DNA from: Terriglobales bacterium
Lineage (GTDB): Bacteria > Acidobacteriota > Terriglobia > Terriglobales > Acidobacteriaceae
Direction of reading: 5' to 3'
Length of the DNA: 64,000 nucleotides
Assembly (NCBI GenBank): GCA_016185365.1
Contig: JACPNP010000060.1
Location: 1 to 64,000 of the forward strand
Part shown: positions 16,508 through 25,577 of the stretch, piece by piece
Layout of the letters: the number at the start of each line of letters is the position of its first letter
Position numbering within the stretch: the first letter of the stretch is position 1
Translations under genes and position numbers: made by a program
Notes under the pieces: model-generated
Seen by the model: the letters and a program-made list of their open reading frames with translations, nothing else
The model's database searches: none
What the model was told of the DNA's origin: nothing

Positions 16508-17734
16508 TCACTCCACCGTGACCGACTTGGCCAGGTTGCGCGGCTGGTCCACGTCGCAGCCGCGGCGCACCGCGATGTGATACGCCAGCAACTGCATGGG
16601 CACCACTTCCAGGATGGGCGAAAGCAGTTCCGGCGCCGCCGGCACATAGATCACGTGGTCCACGGATTCCTTGATCTCCTCATCGCCTTCCGTGGCCACC
16701 GCGATCACGATGCCGGAACGCGCCTTCACTTCCTTCACGTTGGAAATGGTCTTTTCGTAGCGCAGCACGGAATCCGGGTCATTCTTGTCATGGGTGCAGA
16801 CCACGACCACGGGCAGGTTCTCGTCGATGAGCGCGTTGGGCCCGTGCTTCATCTCGCCCGCCGGATAGCCCTCGGCATGGATGTAGGAGATCTCCTTCAG
16901 CTTGAGGGCGCCTTCCAGCGCGATGGGATAGTGGATCCCGCGGCCCAGGAACAGGAAGTCCTGCACCTTCGAATACTGCTTGGCCAGGTCCTCCACCAGC
17001 GCATCCTGGGCCAGCAACGACTCGAGCTTTCCCGGCATCAGCATCAGCTCATTCATCAGCTTGCGGGCTTCGTCCGCTGTGAGCGTGCCCCGCACCTGCG
17101 CCAGATAGAGCGAAAAGACGAACAGCGCGGTCAATTGGGCCGTGAACGCCTTGGTGGAGGCCACGCCGATCTCCGGACCCGCATGGGTGTAGATGGTGCC
17201 CGCGGCTTCGCGGGCGATCATCGCTCCCACCACGTTGCAGATGGCCAGCGTCTTGCAGCCTTTGGCCTTGGCCTCGCGTTGCGCGGCGATGGTGTCCGCG
17301 GTCTCGCCGGACTGCGTGATCAGGAGCGTAAGGTCTTCGCCGGCCTCGACGATCGGGTCGCGATACCGCCACTCGCTGGCGTAGTCCACTTCCACCGGGA
17401 TGCGGGCCAACCGCTCGATCATGAACTTGCCCGCCAGCGCCGCGTGCCAGCTTGTCCCGCAGGCCGCGATATTGATCTTCTTCACCTGGCGCAGCTCGGC
17501 TTCCGTGATCTCCATCTCCTCGAGGAAGACCTTGCCGGAATCCAGCGACACTCGGCCCAGGGTGGTATAGCGCACCGCGCGCGGCTGCTCATAGATCTCC
17601 TTGAGCATGAAATGCTTAAAGCCGCCCTTTTCCGCCATGATCGGGTCCCAGGTGATGTGTTGCACCTTGGGCTCGTGCGCCTTAGAACAGATCACGGGTA
17701 TGGTGCAGGATGGCGGGCACGTCTGACGCCACAA
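16508..17734 (-). CDS. glmS: GlmS isomerase (SIS) part, separated from the glutaminase part by a frameshift
   Basis: This frame carries the two SIS domains of glucosamine-6-phosphate synthase: [23 protein letters not shown], and the C-terminal NLAKSVTVE. The enzyme makes glucosamine-6-phosphate for peptidoglycan and lipid A. True homology begins at about [20 protein letters not shown], the start of the linker to the first SIS domain. The residues before it in this frame are out-of-frame sequence of the N-terminal half. Compared with E. coli GlmS as I recall it, about 20-25 residues after the glutaminase domain are missing at the junction near 17684. Whether it is made as a separate polypeptide is unknown. 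Confidence 0.85.
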   Translation of the reverse strand: MWRQTCPPSCTIPVICSKAHEPKVQHITWDPIMAEKGGFKHFMLKEIYEQPRAVRYTTLGRVSLDSGKVFLEEMEITEAELRQVKKINIAACGTSWHAALAGKFMIERLARIPVEVDYASEWRYRDPIVEAGEDLTLLITQSGETADTIAAQREAKAKGCKTLAICNVVGAMIAREAAGTIYTHAGPEIGVASTKAFTAQLTALFVFSLYLAQVRGTLTADEARKLMNELMLMPGKLESLLAQDALVEDLAKQYSKVQDFLFLGRGIHYPIALEGALKLKEISYIHAEGYPAGEMKHGPNALIDENLPVVVVCTHDKNDPDSVLRYEKTISNVKEVKARSGIVIAVATEGDEEIKESVDHVIYVPAAPELLSPILEVVPMQLLAYHIAVRRGCDVDQPRNLAKSVTVE

Positions 17735-18323
17735 AATACTCGTTCTTGCCCAGCCCGATCACCGCCGGCGGGCCGTTGCGTGCGGCCACGATCTTTTCCG
17801 GCTCATCCGAGCAGATCACGCCCAGCGCGAACACGCCCGTCAGTTGCTTGACGGTCTTGCGTACCGCTTCTTCCAGGCTGGGCCGTTTCCCATTGCCGGT
17901 CTGATAGAGATTTTTTTCGACGAGGTGGGCGATGACCTCGGTATCGGTCTCAGTGGTGAACTTGTGTCCCTCTTCGATCAACTTCCTCTTGAGGGACATG
18001 TAATTCTCAACGATGCCGTTGTGCACCACCACGATCTTTCCGGTGCAGTCGCGATGCGGATGGGCGTTCTCTTCGGTGGGACGGCCGTGCGTGGCCCAGC
18101 GGGTGTGGCCGATGCCATAGGTGCCGTTGAGCGGCTTGAGGCGGATGGACTCCTCCAGGTTGCGCAGCTTGCCTTCCGCCCGGCGGACCTGCAACGCCTC
18201 GCCGTTATTGGCTACGGCGATGCCGGCCGAGTCATAGCCCCGATACTCCAGCCGTTTAAGGCCATCGAGGATGACCTCGACCACCTGTTTCTTCTCACCG
18301 ACGTATCCAACGATTCCGCACAT
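17682..18323 (-). CDS. glmS: GlmS glutamine amidotransferase part, ends early at a frameshift
   Basis: This is the complete N-terminal glutaminase domain: catalytic Cys2 (MCGIVGYVG), [19 protein letters not shown] and VVHNGIVEN. It ends at ILHHTRDLF with TAA at 17684-17682, exactly where intact GlmS continues into the linker. The continuation is in the +1 frame on the minus strand, in the preceding entry. A deletion of length 3n+2, a sequencing or assembly error, or a real two-piece enzyme would explain it. The first two are more likely because no start signal precedes the second part. Confidence 0.88.
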   Translation of the reverse strand: MCGIVGYVGEKKQVVEVILDGLKRLEYRGYDSAGIAVANNGEALQVRRAEGKLRNLEESIRLKPLNGTYGIGHTRWATHGRPTEENAHPHRDCTGKIVVVHNGIVENYMSLKRKLIEEGHKFTTETDTEVIAHLVEKNLYQTGNGKRPSLEEAVRKTVKQLTGVFALGVICSDEPEKIVAARNGPPAVIGLGKNEYFVASDVPAILHHTRDLF

Positions 18324-18358
18324 GGTGTGAGCCTTTTCCGCCGGCTGGGTCCGGCGTC

Positions 18359-18604
18359 TTAATCCTGGATCCGGTACTGGAACTCTTCGATCACCGGGTT
18401 GGTGAGTACTTCACGGGCGATGCGCTCCACCTCGGCGTTGGCCGCGGTCTTGTCCAGCCCTTCGCGCAACGTGACCTCGAAGAATTTCCCCTGCCGCACA
18501 TCGGCAATGTCCTGGTAACCCATTTTCTTCAAGGCGGAGTGGATGGTCTTGCCCTGGGGGTCCAGGACCGTCTTCTTCAGCGATACGAACACATGGGCCT
18601 TCAT
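18359..18604 (-). CDS. purS: Phosphoribosylformylglycinamidine synthase subunit PurS
   Basis: The protein is 81 residues from the ATG at 18604 ([18 protein letters not shown]), the normal PurS size. Motifs include [13 protein letters not shown] and [10 protein letters not shown]. PurS bridges PurL and PurQ in the FGAM synthase complex of purine synthesis. Those two genes are not adjacent here; the next gene on the strand is the broken glmS, 35 nt downstream. The 20 extra N-terminal residues in the ORF track have no homology to the family. Confidence 0.9.
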   Translation of the reverse strand: MKAHVFVSLKKTVLDPQGKTIHSALKKMGYQDIADVRQGKFFEVTLREGLDKTAANAEVERIAREVLTNPVIEEFQYRIQD

Positions 18605-18703
18605 GTTGATTGGATTATAACCGTTTACTTCCAAGTGTTTAGAGGTCACTGTGGTACCTCCCATCTGTTACTCTAGTGAATCTTTCGAGCAAGAGGAGCC
18701 CGT

Positions 18704-20137
18704 TTGGCCGCCACAGGGAGCACAGACCAGCACGCCCTGCTCCGCAAGACCATGGGTCTGTGGGATGTGGTCCTCTTCAACATCGCGGCCGTGCTCGGCC
18801 CCCGCTGGATCGCGCGCGCCGCCCACAATGGCGAGTCGTCTCTGACCCTGTGGGTGCTGGCTGCGTTCCTGTTTTTCCTGCCCACGGCGCTGATCATCGT
18901 CGAACTCTCCTCCCGTTATCCGCATGAGGGCGGCATCTACGTCTGGACCAAGGAAGCATTCGGCGACTTTCACGGGTTCGTCGCCGGATGGTGCTACTGG
19001 GTCTACACGCTCCTCTATTTTCCCGGTCTGCTCACGGCCAGCGTGGCCATGAGCGCTTACATCGGTGGCGCCGGTTCGGCCTGGCTGGCGGACAACAAGA
19101 CCTACATCATCGCCGCTTCCATCGTGACCTTGCTCCTCGCCGCCGGACTCAACCTGGTGGGCTTGAACATCGGCAAATGGCTGCAGAATGCGGGCGGCGT
19201 GGGCACCTATGTGCCTCTGGTCATGTTGTTGATGATCGCCGGAGTGGTCTGGATGCGCTTCGGTACGCAGAATGCCATTGACCCGCACAAGCTGATGCCC
19301 AAGTTCGACCTTGATACGGTGAATTTCTGGTCGGGCATCGCCTTTGCCTTCACCGGGATGGAACTGGTCTGTTCCATGAGCGAAGAAGTGAAGGACACGC
19401 GCCGCACCATGCGCCGCGCCATCTACATCTCCGGCATTTTGATCGCGGTGATATACATCCTGGGCACGGTGGCGGTGCTGTCGCTCATCAACCCTGCGGC
19501 GGTCAATACGCAGAATGGTGTGTTTCAGGCGATTACCCACGGCTCCACCCTGATGGGTGTGGCCTGGATCGGGGTGATCGCCGCGTTGATGGTCACGGCC
19601 GGAAACGCCGGCGGGGTTGGCGCCACCGTGGCCGGAGTCTCGCGTATCCCATTCGTCGTCGGCATCGACCGCTATCTCCCGGCAGCCTTTGGGAAACTCC
19701 ATCCCACCTGGCGGACGCCGTATGTCGCCATCCTGGTCCAGGCGGCGCTCTCGGCGGCCGTCTTGGTCCTCGCGAATCTGAATGAGACGATCTCAGGCGC
19801 GTACGAAGTGTTGATTAATGCCACCATCATCGTCTACTTCATCCCGTTCATGTACATGTATGCCGCGGCCATCAAGCTGGCTTATCGGCCGGACCGGGAT
19901 TCCGACCCTCACGTGGCCTTAGTGCCTGGGGGCAAGGTAGGCATTTGGCTGGCCGGGGCGCTGGGATTGCTGGTCACGGCGGTGTCGATCGTGCTTTCGT
20001 TGGTCCCCAGCGCGGACGTGACCGACAAATCCGGCTATTTTTTGAAGGTTTTTGGGGGCACGGTGGTTTCGGTCTCCATCGGTTTGACCCTGTATTTCCG
20101 CGGGAAATTGAGCAAGGCGGCCTCGGCAATTGGCTGA
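18704..20137 (+). CDS. APC-superfamily amino acid/polyamine permease
   Basis: The protein has 477 residues and about 12 membrane helices. It opens with LGLWDVVLFNIAAVLGPRWI-type APC sequence, with SSRYPHEGGIYVWTKEAFG in the helix 2-3 loop. EEVKDTRRTMRRAI is the conserved helix 6-7 loop. The TTG at 18704 is chosen because AAGAGGAG lies about 5 nt upstream and the frame gives the full first helix. The substrate cannot be told. It differs clearly from the 13.1 kb permease, so the two are not a recent duplication. Confidence 0.85.
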   Translation: MAATGSTDQHALLRKTMGLWDVVLFNIAAVLGPRWIARAAHNGESSLTLWVLAAFLFFLPTALIIVELSSRYPHEGGIYVWTKEAFGDFHGFVAGWCYWVYTLLYFPGLLTASVAMSAYIGGAGSAWLADNKTYIIAASIVTLLLAAGLNLVGLNIGKWLQNAGGVGTYVPLVMLLMIAGVVWMRFGTQNAIDPHKLMPKFDLDTVNFWSGIAFAFTGMELVCSMSEEVKDTRRTMRRAIYISGILIAVIYILGTVAVLSLINPAAVNTQNGVFQAITHGSTLMGVAWIGVIAALMVTAGNAGGVGATVAGVSRIPFVVGIDRYLPAAFGKLHPTWRTPYVAILVQAALSAAVLVLANLNETISGAYEVLINATIIVYFIPFMYMYAAAIKLAYRPDRDSDPHVALVPGGKVGIWLAGALGLLVTAVSIVLSLVPSADVTDKSGYFLKVFGGTVVSVSIGLTLYFRGKLSKAASAIG

Positions 20138-20273
20138 ATAGCGGTTCACTGCCGTCGTTACCAACGTACCTGGACTTGGGGCATCCCCCGGCAGGCTGTA
20201 TCCTAGTCCGGAGACAACGAAAACATTCCATGGCCGCATCCAATCAATCGGGATAGTGGCCTGAGCTGACGAC

Positions 20274-21179
20274 TTGGCCCAGACACGGAAAAGCCCAGAG
20301 CAAGCGATCAACGAAGCCGCAGCCATCGAGAAGGCGAAAGCCGGCGATGGGGGGGCCTTCGAGGTCCTGTACACGATGCACAAGCGGCGCGTGTACTCGC
20401 TCTGCCTGAGGATGCTGGGCAACACCGCGGAGGCGGAAGACCTGGCGCAGGAAGCGTTCCTGCAGCTCTTCCGCAAGATCAGCATGTTCCGCGGAGAGTC
20501 GGCCTTCTCCACCTGGCTGCACCGGCTCACGGTGAACGTGGTGCTGATGCACCTGAGAAAGAAAGGGCTCAATCAGGTCTCGCTGGACGAGTATCTGGAG
20601 CCGCAGGAAGATGACGGACCGCGGCGCGATGTGGGCCTGCCGGACAATGTCCTGGCCGGTTCGGTGGACCGGGTCACACTGGAACGCTGCGTCGAGGAGT
20701 TACCGCCGGGGTACAAGGTCTTCTTCGTGCTGCATGACGTGGAAGGATACGAGCATAATGAGATCGCCGATATGGTCGGCTGTTCCATCGGCAACAGTAA
20801 GTCGCAATTACATAAGGCCCGGATGAAGCTGCGCGACCGGCTGAAGACCGGTCGTTGGGCGGCGGCCGCGGCGGCCATTGTGATCGCTTTCAGTGTCTAC
20901 CAGTACACGGGTAAGACGGTGGTTGCGCCGGTCACGAATGAGGCGGTGGTGGACATCGAGCCGGAAGATGCCCAGGTGCTGGCCGAGGTGGAGCGTCGCG
21001 CCCCAGATTCCAAGGCGGTTTACGAAAAGAACCTGAAGCAGGTCAATGCCTCGATCCACGAAGCCAAACGCCTGGTGAAAGAACGTCCGGGTGACCGCGA
21101 CGCCCAGGGCTACTTGCGCGATGCCTATGCCCAGAAAGCTCAGATCTACGACAAGGCAACGACCAGATCGCTCGAATAG
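20274..21179 (+). CDS. ECF RNA polymerase sigma factor fused to an anti-sigma-like membrane tail
   Basis: The protein has 301 residues. Sigma region 2 lies at about 28-95 ([33 protein letters not shown]) and region 4 at about 137-190 ([20 protein letters not shown], then [13 protein letters not shown]). Directly after RDRLKTGR comes a membrane helix (about 195-210) and an 80-residue tail ([20 protein letters not shown]). That tail resembles the extracytoplasmic part of separate acidobacterial anti-sigma factors. The zinc-binding anti-sigma domain is absent. It is either a natural membrane-tethered sigma or the product of an in-frame deletion joining two genes. The TTG start has only weak Shine-Dalgarno support. 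Confidence 0.75.
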   Translation: MAQTRKSPEQAINEAAAIEKAKAGDGGAFEVLYTMHKRRVYSLCLRMLGNTAEAEDLAQEAFLQLFRKISMFRGESAFSTWLHRLTVNVVLMHLRKKGLNQVSLDEYLEPQEDDGPRRDVGLPDNVLAGSVDRVTLERCVEELPPGYKVFFVLHDVEGYEHNEIADMVGCSIGNSKSQLHKARMKLRDRLKTGRWAAAAAAIVIAFSVYQYTGKTVVAPVTNEAVVDIEPEDAQVLAEVERRAPDSKAVYEKNLKQVNASIHEAKRLVKERPGDRDAQGYLRDAYAQKAQIYDKATTRSLE

Positions 21180-21232
21180 CGGTACTATGTCCGGAGATCC
21201 CGGATGCGTCTGCACGAGGAGAAAATGATCGT

Positions 21233-22084
21233 ATGAAGCCGATGCCCAGACCGATCGCACTGATGGCGGCCGCGCTGCTTGTTCTGTCCGCCTCCGCGAC
21301 AGCCCAGATCCGCAAGGAAGCGCGGTTCACGGTGGCGCCCGGGTCCACGCTCTCGGTGATCAACATGAATGGCAACGTCTCCATCCGCCCGTCCACGGGC
21401 GGCAAGGTCGTGATCACCTCCACCGCGCAATCGGACAAGGTGGAAGTGGGCAGCCGGCAGATGGGCAACCGCATCGATATCCGCACCCATAATGCGCGCC
21501 AGGCCAAAGGGGACGAGACCCGCGTGGACTATGACATCATGGTCCCCGCCGACGCCCAGGTGAAGATCGATTCCGGCGAAGGGCAGATCAAGGTGGAAGG
21601 CATGCGGGCCGCGGTGGACGTCGATTCCGAATCCAGCGACGTGGAAGTGCGCCACGCGACCGGCGGTTCTGTCCGGGTACAGTCCGTGGGCGGAAATGTG
21701 ACGCTCACGAGCATCCGCCAGACCCGCATCCAGGCAGTATCGACCGGCGGGGACATTGCCCTTTATGACGTGACCGGCCCCACCGTCGTGGCCAAGACCA
21801 GCAGTGGCGCGATCCGCTATGGCGGGGATTGTGGCAGCGGCGGTTCCTATACCTTTACCAGCCATTCCGGCGATATTGAATTGAATCTCTCTTCCAAAGC
21901 TTCTGTGGACCTCACCGCCCGCTCGGTCAAGGGCGCCGTCGATACCGACTTTCCCTTCCAGAAGCGCGACCACGAGGGCTTTGCCGCTTCGCCGGGACGT
22001 GCCTTCGCGGGCACCTCTCTCACCGGCGCTTCCTCGGTCGAACTGCGTTCGTTCAGTGGTAAAATCCGCGTCAAGAAGCAATAA
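21233..22084 (+). CDS. DUF4097 exported beta-helix-like protein
   Basis: The protein has 283 residues. The signal peptide (LMAAALLVLSASATAQ) is followed by repeated short beta units (STLSVINMNGNVSIRPS, GSVRVQSVGGNVTLTS, FTSHSGDIELNLSS). These are typical of the DUF4097 putative adhesin fold. The gene follows the sigma-factor gene by 53 nt on the same strand, an order I associate with sigma/anti-sigma/DUF4097 loci, so it may be a target of that sigma. The function is not established. Confidence 0.75.
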   Translation: MKPMPRPIALMAAALLVLSASATAQIRKEARFTVAPGSTLSVINMNGNVSIRPSTGGKVVITSTAQSDKVEVGSRQMGNRIDIRTHNARQAKGDETRVDYDIMVPADAQVKIDSGEGQIKVEGMRAAVDVDSESSDVEVRHATGGSVRVQSVGGNVTLTSIRQTRIQAVSTGGDIALYDVTGPTVVAKTSSGAIRYGGDCGSGGSYTFTSHSGDIELNLSSKASVDLTARSVKGAVDTDFPFQKRDHEGFAASPGRAFAGTSLTGASSVELRSFSGKIRVKKQ

Positions 22085-22114
22085 GCGGGACGAAGGGACG
22101 CGGACCCCCTATCT

Positions 22115-22666
22115 TTGGCCAAGGCCCAACCATCCACCGGCGACACCCGTTTGGTGTGCCTGATCGGCTTCATGGGCGCGGGTAAGACCAGCGTGGGCCG
22201 CATCGTCGCCCGCCGCCTTGTCTGGGACTTTGTGGATCTGGACGAAGCCATCGAAGAATATGAGCGCCAAAGCATCACTGAGATCTTCAGCCGTTCCGGC
22301 CAGTCGGCCTTCCGCCAGTCGGAGACGGCCGCCCTGCAGCGCGTGCTCGAAGCCGCGCACAAGCGCTCCATGATCCTGTCCATCGGAGGCGGCGCATTCT
22401 CGAAACCGGAAAACCGCGAAATGTTGACGGCGCGCAGGGCCTTCATCATCCTGCTCAAGGCGGGACTGGAGACCCTGTGGCAACGGGCCCAGATGGACCG
22501 CTCCCGCGAGCGGCCGCTGCTCCGGGACCGGCAGTCGTTCGAATTGCTGTACCGCAACCGCCTGCCTGATTTTGAAAAGGCGCACGCACAGGTGAATACG
22601 GAAGATCGCACTTTGGAGATCGTTGCGAACGAGATTGAGACGCTGGTGCACACGAATCTTGCTTAG
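22115..22666 (+). CDS. aroK: Shikimate kinase
   Basis: The protein has 183 residues. The P-loop is GFMGAGKTS (residues 18-26), the shikimate-binding Asp is in FVDLDEAIE, and the substrate Arg in FRQSE. The glycine-rich GGGAF and the lid RSRERPLL are also present. It phosphorylates shikimate in the chorismate pathway, whose first enzyme (DAHP synthase) is at 54 kb. The TTG start at 22115 is the only one giving a short normal N-terminus. Confidence 0.92.
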   Translation: MAKAQPSTGDTRLVCLIGFMGAGKTSVGRIVARRLVWDFVDLDEAIEEYERQSITEIFSRSGQSAFRQSETAALQRVLEAAHKRSMILSIGGGAFSKPENREMLTARRAFIILLKAGLETLWQRAQMDRSRERPLLRDRQSFELLYRNRLPDFEKAHAQVNTEDRTLEIVANEIETLVHTNLA

Positions 22667-22676
22667 GAGAGGCCCC

Positions 22677-23411
22677 ATGACGTTGCCAACCGTGTTGTTG
22701 CCCATCGCCCTGCTTGCCCTGGCGCCGGTCAAGTTGACGGCGGAGGACCGTCCCGCTCCCGGCCGGGTCGTTGATTCCGGCACCTTCGGCATCATCGTCA
22801 ACGGGAACCGTGTGGCCACCGAGACGTTCCGCATGGAGCAGAATGCCGCGGTGAATGTCGTCACCGCGCAGCTGAAGCAGGAAGCGGGTGGCGCGGCCAC
22901 ACAGACCGTGGAGATGCAGATCAATGCCAACGGCGAGCTCCGGAAATACGTGTGGAAAGAAGCAGCGCCGACCAAGGCCCAGATCGTGGTGGAGCCCCAG
23001 GACCACGACTTCATCGTCCGCCGGGTGAGCGAGGATGAGAAGCAGCCCTCCAAGGACACGACCCATCCGGTCTCCGCCAGCACCCCCATCCTCGATGACA
23101 ACTACTACTCCCAGATGGAAGTGTTGCTTTGGAAATATATGGCCATGGGCTGCCAGACGAATCCGCAAGGCGGGCAGGATTGCAACCTGCTGGAGACCAG
23201 GATGCCGGTCTTCAATCCTCATCAGGGCGAGTCGCAACTCTTGACTTTGAAATTCCTGGGCACTCAGAGATTGAAATGGAAGGGACAGGACAAGGTGATG
23301 AACCTTTTCTCCGTCAAGAGTGAGGGCACGGAAGCGATGGTCTGGCTGGACGGCTACTCGCTCGTGCGGGTGCTGGTGCCGGCGGAGCATACCGAGGTGC
23401 TGCGCGACTAG
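22677..23411 (+). CDS. Exported protein of unknown function
   Basis: The protein is 244 residues from the ATG preceded by AGGAGAGG, 10 nt after aroK. It has a signal peptide (TVLLPIALLALAPVKLTAED). A largely beta-stranded domain follows, with GTFGIIVNGNRVATETF, a charged middle and PAEHTEVLRD at the end. I do not recognise the family. Two cysteines (MGCQTNPQGGQDCN) could form a disulfide in the periplasm. It is probably co-transcribed with aroK. Confidence 0.6.
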   Translation: MTLPTVLLPIALLALAPVKLTAEDRPAPGRVVDSGTFGIIVNGNRVATETFRMEQNAAVNVVTAQLKQEAGGAATQTVEMQINANGELRKYVWKEAAPTKAQIVVEPQDHDFIVRRVSEDEKQPSKDTTHPVSASTPILDDNYYSQMEVLLWKYMAMGCQTNPQGGQDCNLLETRMPVFNPHQGESQLLTLKFLGTQRLKWKGQDKVMNLFSVKSEGTEAMVWLDGYSLVRVLVPAEHTEVLRD

Positions 23412-23412
23412 G

Positions 23413-23508
23413 ATGCCCATGCGCGACAACCACCGTTCGGACATCCTCTTTGGCGTGGCCCTGCTGCTCGGGTTTTATGTCGCCTGGCGCGTGATCGACG
23501 TCTCTTAG
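23413..23508 (+). pseudogene. AI-2E-type transporter, N-terminal fragment
   Basis: The 31 codons from ATG 23413 encode RSDILFGVALLLGFYVAWRV, which looks like the first membrane helix of AI-2E/PerM family transporters, and then stop. The rest of the family sequence resumes near 23805 in the same direction. It starts 1 nt after the preceding stop. It is best read as the front piece of an interrupted gene. Confidence 0.6.
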
Positions 23509-23551
23509 CGAGTGGCTTCGGCCACCTCGGGGCGGCCTACTTCTAACGGGA

Positions 23552-23899
23552 TTAGTATTCCTCAATGAGCCGGTCTTTCATCCAGATCTTCAAACCGTCA
23601 AGGGATTTTCCGTCTTCAGAAACAATATATTCAAATTGGCACTCTTCTGCCGGCTGAAGGATGCGCCAGCGTCCTTTAAACAAAACTGCGGTTGCCCAAA
23701 GTTCTTCATCGTTCCGCGGACCCCAAATTTTGATCACAGTCGGTTTGTGAAACGGACGGATTTGCTTGCCGGCTAATGGCTTGTTGATATGCCGGAAAAC
23801 ATACGGCGAATTGATCGGAGGCGTGTTCGGGCTGTTCAAGGGAGTGGCCGGCGGAGTCTTCGGACTTTTTAGTTGGATCATCATCACCACGTATTTCAT
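23552..23899 (-). CDS. Unknown ORF inside the interrupted transporter gene
   Basis: The minus-strand ORF has 115 codons. Only the last 85 or so (from about YVFRHINKPLAG to KDRLIEEY) lie in the foreign segment; its first 30 codons read across the transporter sequence and are unlikely to be real. The plausible part is rich in charged and aromatic residues (WATAVLFKGRWRILQPAEE). I do not recognise it. The segment is visibly AT-richer than its surroundings. It may be the 3' end of a gene brought in with the insertion. Confidence 0.35.
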   Translation of the reverse strand: MKYVVMMIQLKSPKTPPATPLNSPNTPPINSPYVFRHINKPLAGKQIRPFHKPTVIKIWGPRNDEELWATAVLFKGRWRILQPAEECQFEYIVSEDGKSLDGLKIWMKDRLIEEY

Positions 23900-24458
23900 C
23901 CTCGACGGCGAGCGCGCGTTTTACTGGGCCCTCTCCATGTTCTCGCGCCCGCAACGCGACCGCCTGGAGAGCACCATGGTCCGCGCGGAAAAGCGCATGC
24001 GCCACTGGCTGGTGGGCCAGGCGATCCTGATGGTGACCCTGGGTTCGCTCAGCTTCATGGTGTTTGGCGCGCTGCAGCTGAAATATTTCTACGCGCTTGC
24101 GGTCTTTGCCGGATTGGCCAACATCGTTCCCATCATCGGCCCGATAGCGGCGGTCACCGTCGCCAGCCTGGTGGCGCTGGTGGATTCACCGGGCAAGATG
24201 CTAGGCGTTCTTATCTTTTTCGCGATCTACCAGCAGTTTGAGACGGCCTTCCTTACACCTCGAGTGATGAAGACCACCGTAGACCTGCCGCCGCTCGCCG
24301 TGATCATCTCCCTCAGCCTGGGCGGAGCGATGGCCGGCGTGCTTGGCGCGCTTGTTGCCGTGCCCACCGCCGCCCTCTGTGCCGTGATCATTGACGAATA
24401 CCTGGTCAAACGCGACGCCCGGCCCGTACCTTCGCCCAGCGCGCCCGCCTCGCCCTAA
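23766..24458 (+). pseudogene. AI-2E-type transporter, C-terminal fragment
   Basis: From about LIGGVFGLFKG onward this frame is the C-terminal two thirds of an AI-2E/PerM-family permease. It shows several membrane helices, GLANIVPIIGPI, IYQQFETAFLTPRVM and VAVPTAALCAVIIDEYL. Relative to the usual length of about 350 residues, roughly 100 residues are missing between this piece and the 23413-23508 fragment, and unrelated sequence takes their place. The first 13 codons of the listed ORF belong to that sequence. A shortened protein could still be expressed. Confidence 0.7.
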
Positions 24459-24518
24459 GTTCCCAGGCCTCCCGACCCGGGCCGCTCATCCGTTTCTTGT
24501 AAACTTGAGTTTCTACCC

Positions 24519-25577
24519 ATGGCGCAGAAAATCCCTGTTGGCATCCTTGGCGCGACCGGCACTGTAGGCCAGCGCTTCATTCAGTTGCTGGAGGACCATC
24601 CTTGGTTCGAAGTGGCCTGGCTGGCCGCCTCGGACCGCTCCGCAGGCCTTCCCTACGCCGACGCCACCAAGTGGAAGCTGACCTCGCCCATCCCCGCGCG
24701 TATCGCGGCCATGAAAGTCTCGCCCGCCGGGCCGGCGGACGCGCCCAAAGTCATCTTTGCTTCCGTGGATGCCGCCATCGCGCAGGAACTGGAGCCCCGC
24801 TTCGCCGCCGCCGGATGCGCGGTCATCACCAACTCCAGCGCCTTTCGCATGCAGGCGGACGTCCCCCTCGTGGTCCCGGAGATCAATGCCGACCATCTCG
24901 CGCTGATCGAGCAACAGAGCTGGCGCAAACAATCCGGCGGATTCATCGTCACGAACTCCAATTGTTCGGTGATGGGATTGGTCATGGCTCTGGCGCCGCT
25001 TCAGCCATTCGGCCTTGAAAAGGTCCTGGCCGTGACCATGCAGGCGGTGAGTGGCGCGGGATACCCGGGCGTGGCTTCCATGGACATACTGGGCAACGTG
25101 ATCCCCTACGTGCCCAAAGAAGAAGAGAAGATGGAAGCCGAAGCGAAGAAGATGCTCGGCCGCCTTGCGGGTCCCGTCATCACCGACGCCGGATTCGCCA
25201 TCAGCGCGCATTGTAACCGTGTACCGGTCCTCGACGGGCACACGGAATCTGTTTCCATCAAATTGCGCGTGACGGCCACGCGCGAACAGGTCCTTGCCGC
25301 ATGGGTCGGATTCGATGATAGGAATCAGATCTCCGGTCTTGGCTTGCCCTCCGCGCCCAAACATTTTGTCCGGTATGACGACCGCCCCGACCGGCCCCAG
25401 CCGCGGCTTGACGTTGACACCGGCGCGGGTATGACCGCCGTCACCGGACGCCTGCGCAAGTGCGGCGTGCTGGACTGGAAATTCACTGTACTCGCGCACA
25501 ATGTCATCCGTGGCGCCGCCGGCGCGGCCGTTCTCAACGCGGAACTGCTCAAGGTGAAGGGATACCTCGGCCGATGA
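24519..25577 (+). CDS. asd: Aspartate-semialdehyde dehydrogenase
   Basis: The protein has 352 residues. The NADP site is GILGATGTVGQRF at the N-terminus, and the catalytic Cys lies in VTNSNCSVMGL (about residue 150). SGAGYPGVASMDI and the substrate-binding HCNRVPVLDGH follow. It has the archaeal/fungal-type layout. It reduces aspartyl phosphate to the semialdehyde, the branch point to lysine, diaminopimelate, threonine and methionine. Its stop overlaps lysC (ATGA), so the two are translationally coupled. Confidence 0.95.
   Translation: MAQKIPVGILGATGTVGQRFIQLLEDHPWFEVAWLAASDRSAGLPYADATKWKLTSPIPARIAAMKVSPAGPADAPKVIFASVDAAIAQELEPRFAAAGCAVITNSSAFRMQADVPLVVPEINADHLALIEQQSWRKQSGGFIVTNSNCSVMGLVMALAPLQPFGLEKVLAVTMQAVSGAGYPGVASMDILGNVIPYVPKEEEKMEAEAKKMLGRLAGPVITDAGFAISAHCNRVPVLDGHTESVSIKLRVTATREQVLAAWVGFDDRNQISGLGLPSAPKHFVRYDDRPDRPQPRLDVDTGAGMTAVTGRLRKCGVLDWKFTVLAHNVIRGAAGAAVLNAELLKVKGYLGR

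Noticed and set aside
17660-17700. Programmed +1 frameshift in glmS
   Set aside because: The site (TTC TAA G) does not allow good re-pairing of the tRNA after a +1 slip, there is no upstream stimulatory Shine-Dalgarno, and linker residues are missing as well, so a deletion fits better.
16394-17851. Plus-strand ORF of 485 codons opposite glmS
   Set aside because: Shadow frame of glmS with no recognisable domain; the opposite strand encodes clear GlmS motifs.
18324-18358. glmS ribozyme or riboswitch upstream of glmS
   Set aside because: Only 35 nt separate purS from glmS, far too short for the ribozyme.
20230-20256. ATG at 20230 as start of the sigma factor gene
   Set aside because: Its frame meets TAG after eight codons and is not the sigma frame; the TTG at 20274 is used.
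23505-23580. Integron attC-like site at the edge of the AI-2E replacement
   Set aside because: There is a small hairpin and a CTAAC word but no paired core sites (RYYYAAC with GTTRRRY) and no integrase in the window.
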